Positions 35,500 through 48,310 of a DNA stretch of 64,000 bases are shown here, piece by piece. The notes beneath the pieces were generated by a model, which was not told the origin of the DNA, made no database searches, and saw only the letters and a program-made list of their open reading frames with translations. Source of the DNA: Talpa occidentalis (lineage: Eukaryota; Chordata; Mammalia; Eulipotyphla; Talpidae); NCBI RefSeq assembly GCF_014898055.3, contig NW_023600993.1, positions 19,558,850 through 19,622,849 of the forward strand, written 5' to 3'. The translations under genes and the position numbers were made by a program. Numbering within the stretch: the first letter of the stretch is position 1; each line of letters opens with the position of its first letter.

Positions 35500-36040
35500 A
35501 TTGATGTTGTATGCTGTTTCTTTACTGTATTCATTTGTTACTTCTAGTAGTTTTTTGGTAGAGTCTTTTGATTTTCCATGTATATTTTCATGCTATCTGT
35601 GAGTAGTGATAGTTTCATTTCTTTATTTCCAGTTTGGAAATATGTCTTTGTCTTGCCCTATTGTTCTGCTAGAACTTTCAAATCTATGTTGGAGGGTAGT
35701 GGTAAAAGTGTACATCCTTGTCTTGCTCCTGATATTAGAGGAAATGCTTTCAATTTTTACCATTAGAATGATGTTTGCTGTAGGTTTTTCATGGGTGTTA
35801 TTTATTATGTTGAGATAAATTCTTTTTATTGAGAGTTTTTATCACAAGTGGGTATTGAATCTTAAGTGCCTTTTCAACAACTGTTGAAATGATTGTGATT
35901 TTTATCTTTCTTTTTGTTGATGTGGTGAATGACATTGATTGATTTGCATATATTGACTCATCCTTCCATTTCAGGAATAAATCTCAGTTGGTCATGATGG
36001 ATGATTCTCTTTATATATTGCTGGATATGACTTGCCAAGA
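35500..36040 (-). mobile_element. LINE-1 ORF2 fragment, old, antisense
   Basis: Plus-strand landmarks of antisense ORF2: ttgtcttgctcctgatatta (about 35720), gaggaaatgctttcaatttt (about 35738), gagagtttttatcacaag (about 35830), ttgatgtggtgaatgaca (about 35916), ttgattgatttgcatat (about 35934) and aggaataaatctcagttggt (about 35974). Diverged, with no ends. Confidence 0.87.
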
Positions 36041-36529
36041 TTTTACACTCCATCCCAAAATTATACAGTTACGTAAATGATTGACAAATCAATAAAATTT
36101 GAGGAAAAAATCTAAAATGAACTGAACCTAAAATGTGAAGTAAAATTCAGATTTCTAGAGAAGTAGCAAGTGGCAGTTTCTCAGAGAGCAATTACCAACA
36201 TAATACAAAGGTGAAAATCTGGGAGGCAAATGCTTATAATTTTGTAACAGCCTATCAGTAGATGCTTCTCTTTTATCATAATTCCTGAGAATCCATTACT
36301 ACTATGCTCTCTTATTCTCCGCACCAATGGAAGAACCCTATTTGGTTGGCTTACTCATTCATCTCCCCACAGAGCCTGGCTCTGGGTAGGCCAGCATAGT
36401 GTGACTAGTCAGATAGAAAGAGGGGCATGCCTCAGAAAATGGCATTTGTGGATGATAAGAAGTCACCATTAATTAAATGTGTTTCAAGATAATTTTTATG
36501 ACAGTAGTAATGCATTGTCATTATAGCCC
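36041..36529. other. Unassigned sequence
   Basis: No gene or named repeat supported. Confidence 0.4.
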
Positions 36530-36830
36530 TTTCTCTGTCTGTCTGTCTCTCCTCAACATACCCTGCCCCCTGCCCCCCCCCCCCCGCCTTGGTAGTACTT
36601 CATAAACTGACCCTTGAACTCTAACCCTGCCAGTTCCTCCTTTCACAAGACTCTGAGACCTCTCATTACCATGCTTTCTTGCATTTTCCACTCCAGTGTA
36701 ATAGTGCCATTTGCTTCCCTCCCTCCCTCCTGCTCTCTCTCTATCCATCTCTCTATCCCACCTACCTGCACTCCCTCCCTTCCACCCTTTCTTCTTCCTA
36801 CCCTTTGCCCTCTCTTTTTTTGCACATACA
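36530..36830. repeat. Polypyrimidine/polypurine tract
   Basis: A roughly 300-bp strongly strand-asymmetric C/T tract includes tctgtctgtctgtctctcc (about 36534), a run of 13 C near 36574-36587, and ccctccctccctcctgctct (about 36719-36738). The long frames on both strands here (up to 153 codons, 36521-36982) come from this composition and have low-complexity R/K/E/G or S/P/L sequence. Confidence 0.85.
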
Positions 36831-37117
36831 TAAAAAAATATATGGAGATTTTTGCAAGCATGAGGAAATTGGAACAAAAATATTTTTGCTGTCATGTATC
36901 TTTCTTTTTTTGCCTTTTCATTTGTGGATTCCTTCACACATATGTTGACTTTCAAAAGTTTCATGTGCTCTACCATAAGCATGCATCATATTTTTAATAA
37001 ATATCTTATTTTTCCTATTGTTGGAGATTCATGTTTCTTTCAACTTTTTCCCATTCTTACCAATAAAAACATGAAAATACTCGTACACAGATTGCATATT
37101 GCCCTATGATCATTTCT

Positions 37118-37500
37118 TTGGCAAACCTAGGAGAATCAATCGAAAAGCCATTAGAAAAAATAAAATCGCTGAGCAAGGTGGTCAGTTACAAAATGAATAT
37201 ATAAAAATCAATAACTTTCCTAATATACCAAAAGAAATTGGTTAGAAATTTTAATGGAAAAGAAGATCCCATTCATAATAGCAACAGAAGCATAAACTAC
37301 CTAGGAATAAACAATAAAAAGTGTCTAAGACCTATGTGAGTAGCATTTTAGCATCCTATAGAGAAAATATGTGGAAAGAAATGTCTATTCACGTATTGGG
37401 GAAACTCGTATATTGGAAAAGTTGTAAGACTATAAATTCTCCTTTAATTTAATTTATTCTGCCAATCTAATCCAATGGAAATCCCAACTGTATTTTTCTG
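37118..37500 (+). mobile_element. LINE-1 ORF2 fragment, old, sense
   Basis: Sense ORF2 landmarks: ggtggtcagttacaaaatga (about 37178), atataaaaatcaataacttt, ccattcataatagcaacag (about 37270), actacctaggaataaac (about 37297) and caatggaaatcccaactg (about 37474). Diverged, with frame breaks. Confidence 0.87.
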
Positions 37501-37702
37501 GAAGGGGTTTCCAGGGGGGACTGAACACAGAGTTTCCATATAATACCTGCAGAAATTGGGTGCTGAACTTGAGCTGAGCTCACACATCTGCCTCCCATTC
37601 CCACTCTAAATTCCTAGAAATAACACAAAGCATCATATTTATAAACAAATCTACAGCAATCCTGGAAAACCAGAAGAGAGTCTCTAGGTGGACATATATT
37701 AC

Positions 37703-37722
37703 AAAAAAAAAAAAAAAAAAAA
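37703..37722 (+). repeat. Poly(A) run of 20
   Basis: An uninterrupted A20 run follows attac. No retroposed gene could be recognised upstream, so it may be the tail of an unrecognised old insertion or simple slippage. Confidence 0.9.
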
Positions 37723-38700
37723 TCCCCAAAAGAGTTCAGATTGCATTGAAATGGGAAATCCACAGCCCACAACATCAACAGAGTAGTTTTATTTTTTCCC
37801 CCAAAATAGCAGTTTCATGAGTGATTCAAATATAGGTGAGATAGAGGAGGATGAAGAGACTCTGGAATCCCATGGCCATGTGAGGTACCACAGAAGTAGA
37901 TGCCACGCTCACAGTATTCCTTCTCCTAAACTGTCAGACAGTAGACAGCAGAGTCACCCCATACCTGGAAGAAGCAGCTAGTGGTTCCTGTGGGTTTGAG
38001 AGAAGGGGAAAGTTCCAGGTAGTTGCGGACATCATCTGGAGGGGCTGGTCAGCCCATTCTGTTCTCTCCAAAATAAGTTATGAGAAATGGTATTCCCAGG
38101 TGAGCAAATAAAGAATCTCAAAGTCAAAGATACACTAAGTACTAAGGATCACTAAAAAACTTAGGAAAAACTAACACCATGAAAGAAAGTCACCAGAATC
38201 AACAAATAGAAGAATGAACACACATAATCGGAATTAATAGAGCAAACAAAAAGTAAGCAAATATGTTTTGGGGATTTCTGTGAGTCAGTTTAACTCTACC
38301 TTGTTATTCTTCCCATGTTCTAAAAGGTACCATACCTTATCTAACCAGTACTTTGTTGGACATTTAGTCCTTATAATTTCCCATTATTATATTCAATATG
38401 CAAAGTTGATCCCCACGTAGAAGCTCTTTGAACATATGTGTGCATATATGAATATCTACAGAGCTATGTGATAGGATACTGGAATCATTAAAGAAATAAC
38501 TACATATATATATATATTTTTAAAGAAGACATATCAGTTATTCTATAAGGGATATTTTGGAATGGCATTCCTTGAATTTTGATTATTAATTACATCCTAA
38601 TTCCATGTACCAGTAACCTAGTGAAATAACCTAAGAAAATATTATTTTTTTATTGAAGAATTAATATTTTTCTAAACCAGGCATTGTTATTTTATTTCCA
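37723..38700. other. Unassigned sequence
   Basis: No gene seen. The stretch 38110-38260 (caccagaatcaacaaataga, then gagcaaacaaaaagtaagc) faintly resembles an L1 5' region, but not well enough to call. A short tatatatata run lies near 38505. Confidence 0.4.
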
Positions 38701-39010
38701 AATCTTATTTTGATAAAGGTAAATGTCTTGTCATGTATGCCTCAACAATCATTAAACTACAAATATTGCAGTCCTAATCCAGAGAGTAATTCAACATGGA
38801 ATAGTCTGGGACCTCATACACTTAGTAACTGTAATATAGGTTTGAATCAAAACTATTTTCTAAGGAAAAGCTTGACTGGCCTTGCCTACCTAATGGGAAA
38901 AAAGGAAACTGTAAGTTACACAATTCTTTCCGAGCCATTGATTTGCTTCCTTTCTTATGGACATTGTGAATAGTGTGCCTGACCTGGTTTTCCTTTTCCC
39001 ATTGGCTGCC
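38701..39010. promoter_or_regulatory. Candidate conserved non-coding element (weak)
   Basis: A complex, non-repetitive 300-bp stretch with words such as caatcattaaac (about 38747), gtttgaatcaaaac (about 38840) and gagccattgatttgc (about 38931). There is no coding structure. This is inference from texture only. Confidence 0.25.
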
Positions 39011-41469
39011 AGCCACAGGGAAGGTTATAAGTTCACCCTAGAATGTGCATTTTAAACTTGATTCCTAAAAAACAAAAACAATAAACTTCCTCCTCACCTT
39101 TGTTGTGATTCTGATATGTCTTTTAATTATTCTTTGACTTCACTTTTAGTTTTCGATATATCGTGTGTATTTTAATGTTTTCTTATAAATTCTTTTTTTT
39201 ATGAAATAAAGTTGAATAGAGATGCATAAATGAGTGCTGGCTCGATAAGAAATAGTAAACAAAAAGGCAACATAGTAGCCAGAAGTAGTTGTTGTACTTC
39301 TTAATGAGTATTAACACCTTCAAAATATTTATCAGGAGAGACCATAATAAACTTATTACAACTGATGTTACTGGTGAAAATATCTTTGAAATCTCTCTTT
39401 TTTTAGAATTTCCCCTAAGCTCTTGGCATAGTGTGTAAACACTTTCCATGGTCGTAAAATTTTGTGGGTCATTTTGGTCTTTGGAAAAATTCCAAAGTGT
39501 TTATCATGAAGCCTTCTAGAGGCACTAATCATTAAGCTGGGTAATAACTTAACTTTTTCTTTTCAAATGTAAAGTACAATTTTAAATGAAAAAAATTTTA
39601 AAAATGTAATTAATAAACTGAAAGTATGTCCCAAAGAATAGCTTCAAAAGAGTTTTCATTTTTAGGATAAGGATTTGCCCTGTGAGGAGGTGTATAATTT
39701 GTATTTAATTGTTCTGATATGTTTCTTCAAAGGCATCTCATCACATCCCCACCCCCCACAATCTGAAGTATAAGAGAAGGCTCAGTGAAGTGTTAGTCAT
39801 GGTGAGTAACACGTCACAAGGAAAATACATGTGGGCTCCACTCATTTAGGGGGAAATGGAGAAAGTTCTTGGCATTTCCCCATTGTTCTCTAACTCACTT
39901 AGATAGATGCCTTAGGAGAGATGTGAGCTATATAATACATGGGACTTCATACCTGTCTTTTGATTACTGATAGTAGTATCATGTGGTCACTTATGGGTAG
40001 GAAGTCTAACCATTTTGCCTCTCATGAAACACTATTTTTGAAGTTCTACTCATGTTCTAGGCCTTTTAATTGCTACTCTTGCACAGCAAGTCTATATGAC
40101 TGTATGTTATATGTTTAATACCAGTGCTGTAGCATGCTTAGTATTGATAACTGGAAAGGACCTTAGAGGCTCTTCAGTTTTTTGGACTACAGGTAATTAC
40201 CTGACTATTGGGCATACTGAGGTATATCATTAGAAGGCCCTAGGCTTTATATTGAATTGTATTCTTGTGTTGAGGTTGCTTTGAAGACTGTAAAACAAAC
40301 TTAAATCATATTGGGAAATACTTGAGAGGGGGATCCCAGCTCATCATAGTCCAATTTAGGGCGAATCGAAGAGACCACAGGCATTGGCAGGACCAGGAAC
40401 TATGCCAAAAGATACAAGGTAATGATGTGAGCCATATGGCCCAAGATGGTTTCCATGTCTAGTTTCAAGAATAAGATGATAACTAATTAAATATATGAGA
40501 AAGGTTAAGCTCAGGCCATGCAGCTGCAATTCTTGTGATGGATGAAACATCAATGCAGTGAATGATGAGCTGTGGAGAGGGGCACCACTATTAAAAAGCT
40601 TATTCTATGAAGAGGGAGTGCTGAGTTATATATACAGTTGACCAGGCTGAATTTGAGTTGCCTAGTGAAGTGTTTGTCTTTGGATTAGATCAAGTAGGAT
40701 TGAGATGTTCTTTGGCACCAACACCACAGTGTCAACACTGCACCATCGAATGTACCAAGGGAAGTGATCCTGGGGGCAATGTAACATACACTTTGACAGT
40801 TGAGCAATCTGAGCCCTAAGGGATGAATGATTAAATTGTAGGAGCAGAGTTGGAAACACTAATAGGTCTCTCTCGACTCCCATTTCTACTCAGAGCTTCC
40901 TGTCCAAAGCAGGAAATCCTCTTTGGGAACTTTCCCAAGATTCAGAGCTTCCTTTCCATGATCTTGTTGATGTTGATAAACTCTCCTAGACTCTGATTTG
41001 TCGAGATTTCCTTGTAACATTCTGAAACACTTGTGATCTGCAACCATTTTCTCTAATTTCTATAAAAGAGTTCTGCCTGCCGTAATGCTCATCCCCTGGG
41101 CCTTGTATTTCAGAGTATTACCTGGCCTACCTTTTGCCCTCCTGTTTCATAAACATCAACTAAAAATGGGCCATAATTGAATAGGAATGAATGCTGATTA
41201 ACCCTCACCTATCCTTCGCGGTATTTTGTTTTTAACAAATTGATTGTCACTACTTATTAGCAACTTATTTTTGAAAAATGTCTCAGTGGCTTTTTCTTTA
41301 TTTTTAAAAGAAGAATGTGAGAAGGGATGAGGAGTGGGGTGTACGTAATTTGGGGAAAACAACTGGTGAAAAGGGAAAAGAAGAACAGCATTTACTTGTG
41401 TTGTTTCTTTGGGGCTCTTTAGTTTTCATTCCTGCAAATCCATGTGTGGTATTTGTGGATAAGATCATC
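39011..41469. other. Unassigned sequence
   Basis: No gene recognised. The words aactggaaaggaccttagag (about 40151) resemble an old mammalian SINE/LINE motif, but stand alone. Confidence 0.4.
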
Positions 41470-41690
41470 AGCTTTAATATTGAACAGACATGTTTTAAAA
41501 TCCCAGCTAGATAACCTCAGGCAAATAACTTCTCTAGGATTTTTTTCCTTTTTCTGTAAGATGAGGATAACAATCATGCCTATTTCATAGGACCATTGTG
41601 AGGATTAAATGAGCGGAATGAAAAATGCTTAGATCAGTACCTGATATTTTAGTAGATGCTCAATATGTGTTGGCTATTATTATTATCTTG
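41470..41690 (-). mobile_element. MIR SINE, antisense
   Basis: A textbook antisense MIR: aaaatcccagctagataacc (about 41497), ctcaggcaaataacttctc (about 41516), ctgtaagatgaggataacaa, gaccattgtgaggattaaat (about 41592) and gatgctcaatatgtgttggc (about 41655), then tattattatta. Confidence 0.9.
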
Positions 41691-42099
41691 TGCCCTGAAC
41701 AAGTGGATCTGCTGTCCTTTCACAAAATGTGCTTAGAATATGGAGGTTGAGGAAGATGAATATATAAATATTCCATCAAATCTCTGTTGAAATTTAGAAA
41801 ATCATATTGCATGCAATGGAAGATGTGGCATTTGGCTATAAAAGATTCATCAGGCTTCATTGGAAAGCTCATTTGAAAGAAGCTCTCATACTTTGATTTC
41901 TTGCTATAATATGTCTGGAATCGACACAAAATGGGAGAGCTCAGTCTCCATGATTCCGAGTGGCCATGTGTATGCTGTGCCTCCTTCCTTTTCATGCATT
42001 TTCCTCCCTCTGCAACTCTGATCATATGGTCTGAATTGAATTTGCCATATTTTTAAATGACTCCATTTTCCCAGCCACCAGAATGGTGCAAGGGTGAAT

Positions 42100-42340
42100 G
42101 TTTAAATCAACCAGGGTAACCATAGTTCTTTTAAAAGCAGCAGGAGATTTTGTGACCCCACAGGGGACATTTGACAATGTCTGGACATATCTGTGATTGT
42201 TAGGATTGGGGGATGCTATTAGCATTTAGTGGATAGAGGTCAGTGATCAGCATCCCACAATGTCCAGGAACCTTACAACAAAGAATATTTCAATCCAATA
42301 TGCCAATATAGTTGCTGTTAAGAAACCCAAGCCTAAAGAA
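42100..42340 (+). mobile_element. MER20-type hAT-Charlie DNA transposon
   Basis: Diagnostic words in order: ggggacatttgacaatgtct (about 42163), ggacatatctgtgattgtta, ggattgggggatgctattag (about 42202), catttagtggatagaggtca (about 42223), catcccacaatgtccagga and acaacaaagaatatttcaat. MER20 copies are known to have supplied regulatory sites in placental mammals. Nothing here shows such a role. Confidence 0.9.
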
Positions 42341-42644
42341 TTCTTCACCAGCAACTGGTCTATGAGGGTCTTATATCCCAAGGCTATAATATAAGACAGT
42401 GATTTTCTGGAACCATGCCCTTCACAGCATGGAGAGAGGGAACTAACGTTGATTTTGTTCAGTTCCATTATTTCAATTACTTTTAAAGCAGTCCCAAAGT
42501 TTCCTGTTAGGACTTGTTAATGGGGATAAATAAATTCTCTTGTTTAAAGTAGTTCAAACTGGATTTTTGTCACTTGTAACCTAGTAGTTCTAAAAAGTAG
42601 TTATGTGTACTGAGACAACTCTATCCAATTAAGGATAATGCAGA

Positions 42645-42800
42645 CAAATTTGAGTCAGTTCTGGTCTAGGTGTTGTTTCAGCTCTGCCACCTATTAGCTC
42701 TCAACCTTGGACTGACTATTCAATCTCTCCAAGTTTTGGCTTCCTTTTCGAGAGGAGGTGCAGTGATACCATATATATCAGATATTGAGACATTTAAAGT
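42645..42800 (-). mobile_element. MIR SINE, antisense
   Basis: The words cagctctgccacctattagc (about 42680), ttggactgactattcaatct and ccaagttttggcttcctttt follow the antisense MIR order (ctctgccacttactagctgt, then 'ttgggcaagttacttaac', then 'cctcagtttcctcatct'). Confidence 0.72.
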
Positions 42801-45124
42801 GCTGAGCCATATTAAGGAATGATTCATTATAAAGGAAATACATTTTAGCATTTCTTGGTTGCCTATTATAAGATATTCTTGGAATTTTGGATTTTTGATC
42901 CAAGTCTTGAAATGCAGAAAAAAGTCTGATTTGAACTATCAGAAATAGAAATGCTGGAAATATAAAACATTTGATATGGTAAAACTGAAAAATCCTCAAA
43001 ACTTGTGTCCAAATAAATATGCTGATTTTTTCTTCTCGTGACATGAGGAAGTTAGAGAATTGATCATGCATGCTGCATAGTAATTCCTTATATTTAATGT
43101 TGGTAGATACTTTCATTTTCCTTGAGATACATACCTTTAAGAGTACAGAAGTAGGTAATTTGATTTCTTTTGTTTTGTTTTTAAGTTTTCAAATTACATC
43201 TTTGTAATGGCAGTGTATCTCCTCCTTAATGCTTCCTTATGAATCCTGGGAGAAAGTAAGATCAGATAAGTCCAAATGGCTTCCTAGGAGAGATTCATGA
43301 ATGTCTGTAGCACTGGAAATGAAAGAAGAAAGCCTGGCAAGACAGCACAGAGCAGTAATATGCATTGGAGTAGATCTAATGACCTAGCCAAGTACACTCT
43401 AACATGTGAAGCCATAAATAATAAGGAATTTCCACAAATGATTTGCTTATAATGAGTTTAAATGTTTGATTCAATCACATTAATTGGGTATATTTATCTC
43501 AAGCTATGAAGCAATATGCTTCAAAATTTGGGGTTTGCAGTGGGCGGGGGCGGAAATTGTTCTCTGCATTCTGAATGTGGAGATAAATTCTGCTCAGACA
43601 CTTCATGTCTTATAGACATTTCTTCTTGGAGATGCCTTCATTTGAGGGATCTTAAAATTATAGTTCATGCTCCTAAAAATGTGAATTTGTAGCAGAGGTA
43701 GCTTGATATAGTACAGTAATTTCAGCAGTTGTTTCTCTTGTTCTTGCCAAAAAAGACCTGACTTTTGAAAGTTTTTTAACTGAATTTTATTAACTAAATA
43801 ATAATTAATTAGTTTCATTTGGGTTATTGCTGGTTTTCCACTTGAGCATGAATCCCAATTTAAACCAATGATCCAAGTTTATAACAGTATTATGAAAATG
43901 CATAAATCATTAATTTAGTTGTAATGCCACTGCATAATGAAATTAAGTCAGTAAACAGGCAATAAGCATCATTTATTGCTCTGGGCAACTTCAGTTTAGT
44001 CTCATCTCTCTGCATTTTGGTCAGAATGGGCAAGATTCTGTTTGGACAGGGGTGTCTTCTGGACTTGTGGCAGATTTAGATCCACCAATCACATCCCAGA
44101 AAATCCTAGGATGGGATAGCTTGTTAGAGTGCAGTGAATCTTTTCCACAATCTTTTTGGAGCTTTGGGACAGCGCAACAGCATCAATGTTACTCTTCTGA
44201 GGTTATATAATTCCAGAGAAAGCAAAGAAAGCTGATTTTAAAATTTGTTTTCCACAACCTTACTATGAAAAAATTCTGAGTGAAGTTCTAGATCTACTGA
44301 AACTAACTTATAATGTTTGACTTTTCCTTAAGCGAAAATCTTAAGTCAAAAATCACTGGTTTAGCAGAATACAAAAAAAGAGACTAGTTGAGAACTGTGG
44401 CTGTCATCCCAACCCAATTATATAAATATACCAGGTCATCTGTGGCAGCTAGTCCCATCTCTCAGTAAGTTTAGATCCATTTAAATGTAAACAAATAGGA
44501 CATTAAGCTGAAGATATCGCTTGGCCATTCCCAGCATTGAAAACATTACCCTTCCTCTGGGTGCATCCTAGAGCTGTAAATCAAGGCTGGAAGCTGTTCT
44601 TTGTTGTTTTCCAAATAGACTGTTTTGTAGGCATTTTCCCCTCCAATTATGTTTATTGAAGTAAGGTTTGTTTACATTACTTTTATTTATTTTAAGGTTT
44701 ATAGATTCAAACCTCTACAAATATGGTTTTATACCAAGACCACTATGTAGGTATTTTGCTGACTGCAGATTACCTTCATTTATTTCACTGTTTTATGGAA
44801 AACCACACAGAAATGTGACCTGTCCCAGATTCCTTAAAGAACTAGGTATAGGAGGGGAAATTTCCTCTCTTACAAATAGTGTATCCTGAACTAGTTTATA
44901 TTCACTTACAGTGCTCTCCTTAGGAATGTCAATCTATACTGCATAGTCAGGAGCTGTTGAAGTAATTAAAAATCTTTTCCTGCTTTTCAAATGTAGGAGA
45001 TCATAATTAATAATATTTTTATTTTTTTCTCAAAATTATTTTCCTCGAAAATGTATCAGTCTCAGAATAACCCAGAGTAGTTTAAAAATGCAGACTTTCC
45101 GAAGTAAATGAATACAAATAAGTT
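42801..45124. other. Unassigned sequence
   Basis: No gene or named repeat. The 112-codon minus frame at 42778-43116 has no domain and is K/I/F-rich, as expected by chance in AT-rich DNA. Confidence 0.42.
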
Positions 45125-45430
45125 TTTTTAGTTTTATTGATGTAACATTGCATTACATTATATAAGTTTAATTAAAAATGAACACACACACACACTGCAA
45201 TAAACTCACCACTAAATGCCCAACCCTATTCTTCACCATATAGTTCACCTCTTTTACCCTATTAACCCTCCTCTCTTTTTCCTGTCTGGTAGAAACTAAT
45301 TGGTCTTGTAGTCTAAACGTTTGTTTTATTTTGTTCATCTGCTTGTTTGTTTATATTCCACAAATGAGTGAAATTACATGGTGTATACCTTATTTTTGAG
45401 GTACATTCTAATTAAATCATTGTTCACTAT
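45125..45430 (-). mobile_element. LINE-1 3'-end fragment, antisense
   Basis: The plus strand runs ttttattgatgtaacattgc (about 45134), acattatataagttta, ctcaccactaaatgccca (about 45206), catatagttcacctctttta (about 45237), cctctctttttcctgtctgg (about 45269) and ccacaaatgagtgaaattac (about 45358). This is the antisense of an old laurasiatherian/L1MA-like L1 3'UTR. It includes a short (CA)n at about 45182-45196. Confidence 0.82.
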
Positions 45431-45599
45431 CTAAAGGGTTGATACATATTAGCACAGATCCTTGGAATATCATGCAGAATGGAAAAGAAAAATAATTTAC
45501 CAGCTTTTTGGAAATATTTATTAACTTCTCTAGCATGGTAATCAGTTACAGTAATGTATCTCCTAAAATAACTTTTATCTAAACCTCTGTTCAGCATAC

Positions 45600-45735
45600 A
45601 TTGTCTCCATTCAGTTGTCTCAGCAACACTAAGGGTAGGTATTAGTTAATTTTGTGGATGAGGATACTGAGGTTAATGGAGGTTTATCAAAATGATTTGC
45701 CAAAATCCTCACAGCTAGTGAAGTAATGGGGGCCG
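45600..45735 (+). mobile_element. MIR SINE, ancient
   Basis: Sense MIR words: cagcaacactaagggtaggt (about 45621), gtggatgaggatactgaggt (about 45654), and gccaaaatcctcacagctag (about 45698). Diverged. Confidence 0.8.
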
Positions 45736-47529
45736 GTCCTTTTTCCTATAGTAGCATCCATATTTGAACCGCCATCTATCTTACTGTATTATAACTTCCA
45801 CTCTATTCTACTTGTCCGTGATGGAAAGACTTCCAAACAATCATGGTTTCTTTCTACACAGGCTCCTGGTATCATTTCTCATTGGCCATGTGGCAATGGA
45901 GAACAAGTCAGACTCTTCTGTGATGGCGATCAGCCTCCCTGCTGCTGTTGCTCCTGCGGCTTTCACACTGGCTGTTGTGGCTCTTGGTTGCCTGTGACCT
46001 TGACATCTATCCTTACCATCTCAGCTTTCTTTAATCACACTCTTTTTCTTACCACAGTTGTTTGAGGACTAGTCATCTGTCCTTTGAGTAGTGCTCTCAC
46101 AAGCCTTTAGCCTCCTGAGGACTAAGAAGGAAGGCTCTCAGAAGTGGGTGACATTTGGAAAAGTAGGCAAAACAAGCCCAGTTATTTCTGGCCACAAGAA
46201 ATTCAGTGATCCTGATAAGATAACAGAATTCACTTGTGAAATGATTCTGAGACTGGAGAAAGGGAAGTTTTGCTTTCCTGTTCTTGGGAAAGCTCACCAT
46301 TACACCTTTCAAGTTAGAGCTTAGATGGTGTTTCATTGGCATCAGCAATAACTAGGCTAATTTGTTTGGATGTGAGAGCTGTGATTTAATATTTAATGAG
46401 AAATTTATAGCATTGATCCTCATCTCAAGCTTAATAAATGAACTCAATTCAGATGAGGTGTTCACTTTGCTGTCATTACCTGGGGCTTTGGATAACTATA
46501 GAACCCTAGTGCTTTTTGCCTCCTCACTAGCCTCATTTGTATTTTGCTGACATTATTTTAGCCTTTAAATTTAAGAGGAACTGAGCTAAAGCATCTGATG
46601 CCCACAAAGTAAATATGGTGTCTTGAATGTTTAGAAATACGAGGTTTGAATCTCAGTATTCACATAATGTCTTTACTAAGTGGGCAAATTTTTAGCAGTG
46701 TTTTGAAACCTGACTGTGGAAGTGTAGTCCCTGCCATGACATCGTTGAGATGGACAGAGTCAGCGTGGGTGACATGGTCCTTGAATTAGAACACAGAGGT
46801 GCCCAGGGCATGTGTTTCAAGTTTCTTAAGAATATTAAAGTCCTCTAAGTACTAACGTTCTCTATAAATGTATACTTCCATCCATATGTCTTCTAAATTT
46901 TTTTGAAAAATATGTTCAATTATGTTGAACTGATTTTGTGTTGCTTAATTTGAATATTAATATTTTAGACCTGAAGCTTTGGGATAAATTAATGATTGCC
47001 CACAATCAATAGTGAAACACTTACAACATTAGTTATGTCTTTATTTAATGGTATAGTGAGTATCCATAAGACACACTAAACCCTAAAACTATTTCACTAA
47101 CAACTTAAATTTACCTGTGTGTTTCTTCTTCATATTTTCCTATTATCTTGCAGAAGTAATCACTATTTTGTTTATGTTTATTGTTTCCACTATTTAAAAT
47201 ATATGTGTGTATGTATATATAAAAAATATATATGTGTGTGTTTTCCCTATATATTTAAACATTGTTTTTGAGCTTAAAAAGAATCATACCATGTGTGGTG
47301 TTTGGGACTAAGTATTATGGCCCCATTTAAAAAATACTAATAGGTAAATTTGAATTACATGAAAGCTTGAATAAGTGTGTTTGTGTGAAAGATAACCCAA
47401 AAAGGAGGCATGTGCTGTCAAAGTAAGTTTGCCTCAGCCACAGGCTGTTTCAGACTCCTGGCCCCTGTTGGGTTTTACAATAGCAACCAGCATCACTGTG
47501 ATCAGAAGCAGCAGCAGAGCAACTCATTT
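45736..47529. other. Unassigned sequence
   Basis: No gene recognised. The stretch 45764-46324 has frames on both strands (45764-45997, 46091-46324), but they lack domains. A TA/TG-rich low-complexity patch lies at about 47195-47245. Confidence 0.42.
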
Positions 47530-47755
47530 TTGCCGGCACCCACTAAATACCAAGCTTTATGTTAGGATGACTTACTTTCATTTTCATTTGGTTCTTCTAT
47601 CTTATAAGGAAAGGGTTATTGTATTTATTTCTGTTTTACAGATGGAAAAAGTATGACTCAGGACAGTAATTTTCCACCACCATACAACTAGCAAGTGGAG
47701 GAACCAGATTCAGAGGTAGGTGGTCTGAACAAGAGCTGGTTCTGAAAGGAGAGAG
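47530..47755 (+). mobile_element. MIR SINE, sense
   Basis: In order: ggcacccactaaataccaag (about 47535), tttctgttttacagatggaa (about 47628), gactcaggacagtaattttc, catacaactagcaagtggag (about 47681) and gaaccagattcagaggtagg (about 47701). Nearly full length. Confidence 0.86.
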
Positions 47756-47925
47756 AAACCTCCAGTCAGCCACAGAACCCACTTCAGGGCATCAAGTCTC
47801 TTTTTTTTTGTTTGTTTCATCACCCCTGCCCCTTATCATCCCCCCTCCTCCTGATCCTACTGGAAGGTCAGCTTACTTCCTCATCGATACAATTGGGCAT
47901 AATGGTAGAAAGGAAAAAGAAAGGG

Positions 47926-47957
<32 letters not shown>
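47926..47957 (+). repeat. (GT)n microsatellite
   Basis: A pure run of 13 GT units (47932-47957) lies after an interrupted start. It is likely to be length-polymorphic. The histidine-threonine run in the opposing frame comes from it. Confidence 0.95.
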
Positions 47958-48059
47958 TTCTCCCCTACAATCTAGGGCATCGAGTCTCTTACCTTCGAAA
48001 GAGGAGGCCTTGCTAGGAATTGATGCAAGTAAAGACCCATCTCCCATTTGGTTTGGGAG

Positions 48060-48310
48060 GGACCGTGTAGCTGAGAAAACGCTAGACTGAGAGTCCTGTG
48101 TCCTAGATTTTGGTCTCAAGTCACTAGTCAGTCTTAAGACTTTGGTAAGTAATTTAACTCTTTGAAACACTGTTTCTTTCTTCACACAGGGTTAAAGATA
48201 TCTAAACTATCCATTTCTACTGAATAGTTATTAGGATCAATTGATATAATGTGTGTGAAAGTTAGGAAATATAAAATTCTTTACAAATATTCAGTGGAGA
48301 GAATGATGAC
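48060..48310 (-). mobile_element. MIR SINE, antisense
   Basis: Antisense MIR words: agaaaacgctagactgagag (about 48075), tggtaagtaatttaactctt (about 48144), gaaacactgtttctttcttc, atttctactgaatagttatt (about 48212), aggatcaattgatataatgt (about 48233) and attctttacaaatattcagt. Nearly full length, diverged. Confidence 0.75.

Noticed and set aside
36521..36982. Longest open frame, 153 codons, minus strand
   Set aside because: It runs through the polypurine strand of a simple C/T tract, and its product is low-complexity K/R/E/G. Opposing frames of similar length exist on the other strand, so it is a composition artefact.
37703..37722. Poly(A) as tail of a processed pseudogene
   Set aside because: Nothing upstream (37500-37700) reads as a known transcript or open frame.
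38110..38260. L1 5'UTR/ORF1-like phrase
   Set aside because: Similarity is limited to A-rich words such as agagcaaacaaaaag and could be composition only.
47868..48185. 105-codon minus frame with a HTHTHT run
   Set aside because: The histidine-threonine run is the (GT)n microsatellite, and the rest crosses an antisense MIR.
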